Source: Planococcus sp. (in: firmicutes) | GTDB taxonomy: Bacteria > Bacillota > Bacilli > Bacillales_A > Planococcaceae | Length of the DNA stretch: 12,100 nt | Assembly (NCBI GenBank): GCA_030147455.1 | Contig: JASKZU010000252.1 | Location: 1 to 12,100, forward strand | Direction: 5' to 3' | Part shown: in pieces, positions 1 to 4,274 of the stretch | Position numbering within the stretch: position 1 is the first letter of the stretch | Layout of the letters: each line of letters starts with the position of its first letter | Made by a program: the position numbers and the translations under genes | Notes under the pieces: model-generated | Told to the model about the DNA's origin: nothing | The model's input: only the letters and a program-made list of their open reading frames with translations | Databases searched by the model: none

Positions 1-594
1 TACCGGCTCAGCGAAGATACACAGCTCAAAGAAGAACTGGGGATCGGGCAACACGAAAAAATCCTAATTCATGTATCGAACTTCCGAAAAGTAAAGCGAG
101 TGGACGATGTGATCGCCACTTTCGCAAAAGTGCGGCAAAAAGTCGACGCAAAATTGCTGCTGGTTGGCGACGGACCGGAAATGAGCGGGATCCACCAGCT
201 CGTAAAAGATCTGGGAATCGAAACTGAAGTACTGTTTCTTGGGAAACGCGATAAATTAGCAGAACTTTACAGTATCAGTGATGTTAAACTGCTGCTGTCT
301 GAAAAAGAAGCGTTCGGATTGGTGCTGCTTGAAGCGATGGCCTGCGGCGTGCCGGCTATCGGTTCGAAAATCGGGGGAATCCCGGAAATTATCGAGCACG
401 GAAAAAATGGGTTTTTGGTCGAGCTTGGAGACAGTGACGCTGCAGCCCATGCGGCCATCCGAATTTTGAACGATAACGCGCTTCATCGCCGCATGGGAGC
501 TGCCGCACTCCAAACAGCTACCGAAACGTTTGGTTCGAAAAAAATCCTGGCAGAGTACGAAGCGCTCTATGCACGGTTGTTGGATCGTGAATAA
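1..594 (+). CDS. bshA: N-acetyl-alpha-D-glucosaminyl L-malate synthase BshA, C-terminal part
   Basis: This is the 3' end of a GT4-family glycosyltransferase; the reading frame is open from base 1, so the gene starts before the window. About 197 residues are visible, roughly the second half of a protein usually near 375-380 residues. BshA joins GlcNAc from UDP-GlcNAc to L-malate, the first step of bacillithiol synthesis in the cytoplasm of Bacillales. Seen directly: the HVSNFRKVKRVDDV segment that opens the second Rossmann-like domain, a GDGPE loop, and the GT4 E-x7-E signature in EAFGLVLLEAMACG (first Glu codon at 307, second at 331), followed by GSKIGGIPEII, which contacts the nucleotide-sugar in this family. 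It ends with TAA at 592-594, 4 bases before the preferred cca start. The gene order bshA-cca-birA matches B. subtilis and supports BshA over another GT4 enzyme. Confidence 0.93.
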   Translation, partial: YRLSEDTQLKEELGIGQHEKILIHVSNFRKVKRVDDVIATFAKVRQKVDAKLLLVGDGPEMSGIHQLVKDLGIETEVLFLGKRDKLAELYSISDVKLLLSEKEAFGLVLLEAMACGVPAIGSKIGGIPEIIEHGKNGFLVELGDSDAAAHAAIRILNDNALHRRMGAAALQTATETFGSKKILAEYEALYARLLDRE

Positions 595-598
595 AGAG

Positions 599-1732
599 AT
601 GAGTGATGCAAAAGCGGTCATTGCGCTCATCAAGCAAGCAGGATACGAGGCCTACATGGTCGGCGGGGCAGTTCGTGACCATTTGCGCGGCGTGGTGCCA
701 AAAGACATCGACGTTGCAACGTCGGCTGCACCCGAACAAGTAAAAGCGTTGTTTGAGCGCACAGTGGACACAGGAATCGAACACGGAACCGTGCTCGTTT
801 TATGGAACGGAACCGGTACTGAAGTAACGACATTCCGCACTGAAAGCGGCTATTCAGACAATCGTCGGCCGGACCAGGTGGAATTTGTCGATTCACTCGA
901 AGAGGATTTACAGCGCCGCGATTTTACAATCAACGCCATGGCGATGACGGAAACGATGGACATCATTGATCCGTTCGGGGGGCAGCAGGACTTGGCTGCC
1001 GGCACAATTCGCGCAGTCGGTGATGCAGAAGAACGGTTTCGCGAAGATGCTCTTCGCATGCTTCGGGCTGTCCGCTTCTCCGGGCAGCTGAAATTCGGCA
1101 TTGAACCGGAAACAGTGCTGGCGATCCGCCGGCACGCAGACCGGATCCGCTCCGTGGCAATCGAACGCATCAAGACGGAACTGGACAAAATCATGGCTTC
1201 CACAGCGCCAAGCATCAGCATGAAATATCTTACAGAGACCGGACTGAACAAAGCATTGCCAGCAGGTGAACTGTTTGAAATAGACTGGACAGCTTATCCG
1301 CCGGAAAGCGATTCTTTGGCTGGCTGGTTTTATCTGCTTCATAAAAACGGCCAATCGTTCCAAACGGTCGAGAGCTACCGTTTTTCCAATCAAGACAAAC
1401 AAGACCTGCAGCAGGCGCTGGAAGCGAGCCGGATAAATCATTGGGATGACTGGACCTATTACCAGTACTCGCTGCGCCAGTTGACGATTGCCCAAACAGC
1501 CGGGCACCGGCAAGACAGCGTAGCCCAACGCCAAGCCGCATTGCCGGTCCGCTCCAAGTCGGAACTGGCGGTCAACGGGCGCGATTTGATGGAATGGACC
1601 GGCCAAAAAGCAGGGCCTTGGCTAAAACACTGGACGCTGCAAATCGAACAGGCTGTTGTTACACGCCGATTGCCCAACGACAAACAACGCATAAAGGAAT
1701 GGTTTGTGCATGAATATCACCGTCACTCATAA
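599..1732 (+). CDS. cca: CCA-adding enzyme (tRNA nucleotidyltransferase)
   Basis: This class II tRNA nucleotidyltransferase adds or repairs the 3' CCA end of tRNAs from CTP and ATP. From the ATG at 599 it is 377 residues, a little shorter than the B. subtilis enzyme (about 397). Seen: the GGAVRD nucleotidyl-transfer loop at residues 22-27, metal-binding D36-x-D38, the RRDFTINAMA motif at 106-115, and the EDALRMLRAVRFSGQL motif. The rest is the less conserved helical neck, body and tail that binds tRNA; no HD phosphohydrolase motif is seen. The start is uncertain: ATG 599 has only a weak upstream GTGA, an in-frame GTG at 587 would overlap bshA by 8 bases, and an ATG at 530 would add an unlikely 23 residues inside bshA. 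ATG 599 gives the expected distance to GGAVRD. The 3' end overlaps birA, indicating cotranscription and probably translational coupling. Confidence 0.95.
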   Translation: MSDAKAVIALIKQAGYEAYMVGGAVRDHLRGVVPKDIDVATSAAPEQVKALFERTVDTGIEHGTVLVLWNGTGTEVTTFRTESGYSDNRRPDQVEFVDSLEEDLQRRDFTINAMAMTETMDIIDPFGGQQDLAAGTIRAVGDAEERFREDALRMLRAVRFSGQLKFGIEPETVLAIRRHADRIRSVAIERIKTELDKIMASTAPSISMKYLTETGLNKALPAGELFEIDWTAYPPESDSLAGWFYLLHKNGQSFQTVESYRFSNQDKQDLQQALEASRINHWDDWTYYQYSLRQLTIAQTAGHRQDSVAQRQAALPVRSKSELAVNGRDLMEWTGQKAGPWLKHWTLQIEQAVVTRRLPNDKQRIKEWFVHEYHRHS

Positions 1733-2693
1733 ATTGGCAAAACGGCTGTTGGAAGCAGGAGAAGAGCCGGTGTCCGGCCAACAGCTGGCAGAAGAATTCG
1801 GCATTTCACGAACGGCCATCTGGAAGCATATGAAAGAGCTTGAAGAAATGGGCTATGAAATCGGTTCTGTCCGGAAAAAAGGCTATCGCATTGAAAAAAG
1901 CCCGGATCGTTTGAAAGGTTTTGCCATACAGGCAGGCCTCGGCACGAAACGAATCGGCCAGCGCATTACTTATTTAGAGCAATGTGCGTCAACGCAAATC
2001 ATCGCCCATCAATTGGCCCAAGAAGGGGCTCCGGACGGGACGGTAGTCATCTCGGAGCTTCAGACAGAAGGAAGAGGCCGGCTAAGCCGCAAATGGGATT
2101 CTGCAGACGGCAAGGGCATTTGGATGAGCGTACTGCTTAGGCCGGATGTGCCGCCGCATAAAGCGCCTCAATTTACACTGGTCACAGCTGTCGCGGTCAT
2201 CCGTGCCATCCGTAAAGTAACAGGGCTCGAACCGGCGATCAAATGGCCGAACGATATTTTGTTTGGTTCGAAAAAAGCAACAGGCATCTTGACCGAACTG
2301 CAATCCGATGCTGATGGCATACAGGCGCTCATTATCGGAATCGGAATCAACGTTAACCAGGAAACAGCCGATTTTGACCCGGAAGTGCGGAAGATTGCGA
2401 CGTCGCTTTATTTAGAAGCCGGGAAAGAGGTAAGCCGTCTCGAACTCGCACAGGACATGCTGCGGAGTTTGGAACTGTATACAGATTTATACATTGCTGA
2501 AGGGTTTACTTCGTTAAAGCATTTATGGGAAGCCCATTCTGCAACGATTGGCAAAGCTGTGCGAGCGCGCATGGCCAAAGAAACACTCGAAGGAATCGCT
2601 GAAGGAATTACTGAAGACGGTGTGCTTCAGCTTCGGACGGCAGATGGCAAGCTGCATGGCATTTATTCTGCTGATATTGAAGTCAAAGAGTAA
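1710..2693 (+). CDS. birA: Bifunctional biotin-protein ligase / biotin operon repressor BirA
   Basis: BirA activates biotin with ATP to biotinyl-5'-AMP, transfers it to a lysine of biotin-dependent carboxylases, and, when holding the adenylate, represses biotin genes. The 327-residue length matches the repressor type (B. subtilis 325). Seen: an N-terminal winged helix-turn-helix (about residues 5-60, with SGQQLAEEFGISRTAIWKHM), the biotin/adenylate loop GRGRLSRKW at 121-129, the ligase motif KWPNDILFG starting at K178, the IIGIGINVN segment, and a C-terminal SH3-like domain ending in YSADIEVKE. ATG 1710 is preceded by AAGGA at 1694-1698. An in-frame TTG at 1704 lies at a shorter spacing and would add two residues. 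The gene overlaps cca by 23 bases. No terminator follows directly; transcripts would run into the panC leader. No biotin operator was recognised in this window. Confidence 0.96.
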   Translation: MNITVTHKLAKRLLEAGEEPVSGQQLAEEFGISRTAIWKHMKELEEMGYEIGSVRKKGYRIEKSPDRLKGFAIQAGLGTKRIGQRITYLEQCASTQIIAHQLAQEGAPDGTVVISELQTEGRGRLSRKWDSADGKGIWMSVLLRPDVPPHKAPQFTLVTAVAVIRAIRKVTGLEPAIKWPNDILFGSKKATGILTELQSDADGIQALIIGIGINVNQETADFDPEVRKIATSLYLEAGKEVSRLELAQDMLRSLELYTDLYIAEGFTSLKHLWEAHSATIGKAVRARMAKETLEGIAEGITEDGVLQLRTADGKLHGIYSADIEVKE

Positions 2694-2696
2694 ATA

Positions 2697-2725
2697 TAGT
2701 CAAGTTATCCCGATTCTGCTATAGT
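2697..2725 (+). promoter_or_regulatory. Candidate sigma-A promoter for panCD
   Basis: A -35-like TAGTCA (2697-2702, 4 of 6 consensus matches) is followed by a 17-base spacer and a -10 TATAGT (2720-2725, 5 of 6). Transcription would start near 2731-2733, just after birA ends and immediately before the double-bulge hairpin at 2734. The spacing and the coincidence with the RNA structure make it credible, although the -35 is weak and no start site has been mapped. Confidence 0.55.
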
Positions 2726-2733
2726 GAAAATAA

Positions 2734-2760
2734 TGGGCGGCATCCTTGTGAGCTGCACCA
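2734..2760 (+). ncRNA. Candidate pan-motif-like leader hairpin with two bulged adenosines
   Basis: The sequence folds into TGG/CCA (2734-2736 with 2758-2760), a bulged A at 2757, a 5-bp helix GCGGC/GCTGC (2737-2741 with 2752-2756, one G-U pair), a bulged A at 2742, TC/GA (2743-2744 with 2750-2751) and a CTTGT loop. Two bulged As on opposite strands of one hairpin is the hallmark, as I remember it, of the pan motif, a conserved RNA found in 5' leaders of pantothenate genes in Bacillota including the B. subtilis panBCD operon. Its position at the start of a leader in front of panC fits. I compared it from memory with a structural description only, not with an alignment, so the family assignment is inference; the fold itself is read from the sequence. 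Confidence 0.5.
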
Positions 2761-2812
2761 AAAGCACGACAACTAGAATCAATTTTATACGCATCTGCCT
2801 TGATCAGTTTTT

Positions 2813-2857
2813 GACAGGGACGGAGAAAACCGAACTGGAATTTTCTGTCCTTCTGTC
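2813..2857 (+). promoter_or_regulatory. Candidate antiterminator hairpin in the panC leader
   Basis: Three blocks pair across an 11-base loop: GACAG 2813-2817 with CTGTC 2853-2857, GGAC 2818-2821 with GTCC 2847-2850, and AGAAAA 2824-2829 with TTTTCT 2841-2846. That makes 15 Watson-Crick pairs, with a GG bulge (2822-2823) and a TT bulge (2851-2852). Its 3' arm contains the whole left arm of the terminator at 2849-2857, so the two structures cannot form together. This is the usual layout of a transcription attenuator. Confidence 0.55.
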
Positions 2858-2878
2858 TTTTGACAGAAGGGTTTTTAT
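2849..2878 (+). terminator. Intrinsic terminator (attenuator) in the panC leader
   Basis: CCTTCTGTC (2849-2857), a TTTT loop and GACAGAAGG (2862-2870) form a perfect 9-bp stem followed by GTTTTTAT. It lies 32 bases upstream of the panC start codon, after the candidate panC promoter, so it would stop transcription before panC. It is also the first terminator after birA, so it may end readthrough from bshA-cca-birA as well. The overlapping antiterminator suggests conditional use. Confidence 0.8.
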
Positions 2879-2882
2879 ATGG

Positions 2883-2905
2883 TTTTCTCCTCGAAAAGGA
2901 GAGGG
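2883..2905 (+). promoter_or_regulatory. Hairpin covering the panC ribosome-binding site
   Basis: TCTCCT (2886-2891) pairs perfectly with AGGAGA (2897-2902) across a CGAAA loop, and three G-U pairs (2883-2885 with 2903-2905) can extend it. The right arm is the Shine-Dalgarno sequence of panC (AAGGAGAGG), 5-12 bases before ATG 2910. When folded it would hide the ribosome-binding site and lower panC translation. Whether it is regulated or simply breathes open is unknown. Confidence 0.5.
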
Positions 2906-2909
2906 AAAT

Positions 2910-3746
2910 ATGCAAGTTATCCACACACTGCCGGACATGAAAGATTGGGTTCGGCAGCAAAAAGCAAAAAGGCAATCGATCGGCTTTGTGCCGACGATGG
3001 GTTATTTGCATGAAGGGCATATGGCGCTTGTCGAACAAGCGAAAGCTGAAAACGGCCAAGTCGTCCTCAGCATTTTTGTCAATCCGGCGCAATTTGGCCC
3101 CAATGAAGATTTCGACCGCTACCCGCGCGATTTTGAGCGCGACAGCAAGCTGTCAGAAAAAGCGGGCGTCGATGTTGTTTTTGCCCCTTCAGCAGAAGAG
3201 ATGTATCCGCAGCAGTCAAAGCTGTCGATTTCTGCAGGGCCGCTTGCAGACGTTTTATGCGGAGCGAGCCGCCCCGGCCATTTTGACGGAGTGCTGAAAG
3301 TGGTGGCAAAACTATTTCACTTGGTGGAATGCGACCGGGCTTATTTCGGCCAAAAAGACGCCCAGCAACTGGCTATCATTGAATCATTTGTCAGGGATTT
3401 TAACTTCCCACTGGAAATCCGGCGCGTTTCAACTGTCCGCGAAGAAGATGGATTGGCCAAAAGTTCACGCAATGTGTATTTAAGCGCAAGTGAGCGTGAA
3501 CAGGCACCTAAGATTTTTGAAGCATTGCAGCTTGGAAAAGCAGCAGCCCAACAAGGGAAGGATCCAGTTTCAGAAGTCCGCAAGCTGATCGAATCAGCAA
3601 CTGCAGGCACGATTGATTATGTGGAGTTGCTGTCATATCCGGATCTTGCAGAAAGCCCGGCCGGAACGGCCATATTGGCTGCGGCGGTTCAATTCCAGCG
3701 GGCCCGGCTGATTGACAATATCATTTTCACATTAAAGGAGAACTGA
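2910..3746 (+). CDS. panC: Pantothenate synthetase (pantoate-beta-alanine ligase)
   Basis: PanC condenses D-pantoate and beta-alanine to pantothenate through a pantoyl-adenylate, using ATP, in the cytoplasm; it is the last step to vitamin B5. The protein is 278 residues, typical of the family. Seen: the nucleotidyltransferase HIGH-type motif PTMGYLHEGHMAL (P28 to H37), SIFVNPAQFGPNEDFDRYPR, the pantoate/ATP segment AYFGQKDAQQLAII, and the KMSKS-like loop EEDGLAKSSRNVYL with K184-S185-S186. ATG 2910 is chosen because a strong AAAGGAGAGG lies 5-12 bases upstream and the protein then starts like other PanCs; the in-frame extension upstream to 2724 runs through the leader RNA and terminator and is not coding. 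panD follows after 3 bases. Unlike in B. subtilis, panB does not precede it. Expression is probably set by the structured leader. Confidence 0.97.
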   Translation: MQVIHTLPDMKDWVRQQKAKRQSIGFVPTMGYLHEGHMALVEQAKAENGQVVLSIFVNPAQFGPNEDFDRYPRDFERDSKLSEKAGVDVVFAPSAEEMYPQQSKLSISAGPLADVLCGASRPGHFDGVLKVVAKLFHLVECDRAYFGQKDAQQLAIIESFVRDFNFPLEIRRVSTVREEDGLAKSSRNVYLSASEREQAPKIFEALQLGKAAAQQGKDPVSEVRKLIESATAGTIDYVELLSYPDLAESPAGTAILAAAVQFQRARLIDNIIFTLKEN

Positions 3747-3749
3747 CCT

Positions 3750-4133
3750 ATGCTCAGAATGATGCTCAATTCCAAAATCCATCGCGCGACTGTAACCGAA
3801 GCCGATCTGAATTATGTCGGCAGCATCACCATCGATCAAAATCTTTTGGATGCGGTCGGCATGCTGCCGAACGAAAAAGTCCATATCGTCAACAATAACA
3901 ACGGGGCCCGCTTTGAAACATATATCATTGCTGGAGAACGCGGCAGCGGGGTGATTTGCGTCAACGGTGCAGCAGCCCGCCTTGTGCAAAAGGGCGATAT
4001 CGTCATTATTTTGTCTTACGGCTATGTGATGGACAAAGATGCAAGAAGCCACAAGCCGACTGTCGCGATCATGGACACCGACAATTCCGTAAAAGAAATC
4101 ATCCATTACGAACCGGAAGCGACAATCATGTAA
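3750..4133 (+). CDS. panD: Aspartate 1-decarboxylase proenzyme (pyruvoyl-dependent)
   Basis: PanD decarboxylates L-aspartate to beta-alanine, the partner substrate of PanC. The 127 residues equal the B. subtilis protein in length. It is made as an inactive proenzyme that cleaves itself between G24 and S25; S25 becomes the pyruvoyl cofactor of the alpha chain. Seen: K9 in the N-terminal SKIHRATVTEADLNY segment, the cleavage site YVGS at 22-25, the VNNNNGARFETY block with R54 and Y58 (catalytic residues in studied homologues), and the GERGSGVICVNGAAARL segment. The ribosome-binding site AAAGGAG (3735-3741) lies inside the end of panC, so the two are cotranscribed and likely coupled. No panM/panZ-type activator gene is nearby, as expected for Bacillales enzymes that mature alone. 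A strong terminator follows. Confidence 0.97.
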   Translation: MLRMMLNSKIHRATVTEADLNYVGSITIDQNLLDAVGMLPNEKVHIVNNNNGARFETYIIAGERGSGVICVNGAAARLVQKGDIVIILSYGYVMDKDARSHKPTVAIMDTDNSVKEIIHYEPEATIM

Positions 4134-4144
4134 AGCTGCTTATC

Positions 4145-4195
4145 AAACACTGCCTGAAGGATGCACGACATCCCATCAGGCAGTGTTTATTTTTT
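4145..4195 (+). terminator. Strong intrinsic terminator after panD
   Basis: A perfect 13-bp arm pair AAACACTGCCTGA (4145-4157) / TCAGGCAGTGTTT (4176-4188) encloses a second helix GGATG/CATCC (4159-4163 with 4169-4173), followed by ATTTTTT. It separates the pan operon from dinG. The A-rich start of the left arm gives only a short U-run on the other strand, so efficient bidirectional action is uncertain. Confidence 0.9.
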
Positions 4196-4228
4196 ATGGG
4201 GTTCGAGCCGGCTAATGAGCGATGAATA

Positions 4229-4237
4229 TGGTACAAT
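4229..4237 (+). promoter_or_regulatory. Candidate extended -10 promoter of dinG
   Basis: TGGTACAAT is an extended -10 (TG-n-TACAAT, hexamer at 4232-4237) with no good -35 at the expected distance. Transcription would start near 4244, about 30 bases before the dinG ATG. It lies between the panD terminator and dinG, where a new promoter is needed. No complete LexA (SOS) box is seen. Confidence 0.55.
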
Positions 4238-4274
4238 TTTTCGTGAGAGAATCACCTGAGAAAGAGGGGTTATA

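Noticed and set aside
908..1606. A 232-codon open frame on the minus strand inside cca
   Set aside because: It is the antisense shadow of a well-supported gene; its protein has low-complexity composition, no recognisable family and no ribosome-binding site.
2811..2839. TTGACA at 2811-2816 as a -35 box for panC
   Set aside because: It has no -10 hexamer 16-19 bases downstream, and the bases are better explained as the 5' arm of the antiterminator.
2724..2909. A 62-codon in-frame extension of panC upstream to a GTG at 2724
   Set aside because: It has no ribosome-binding site, runs through the promoter edge, the hairpin and the terminator, and would add residues that PanC proteins lack. ATG 2910 has a strong ribosome-binding site.
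2694..2909. A T-box leader upstream of panC
   Set aside because: No GGTGGNACCGCG-type T-box core is found; the hairpins read differently.
4196..4274. A LexA/SOS box in front of dinG, as the name (damage-inducible) suggests
   Set aside because: Only a half-site GTTCG at 4201-4205 is present with no partner at the right spacing for the Bacillus CGAAC-n4-GTTCG operator.
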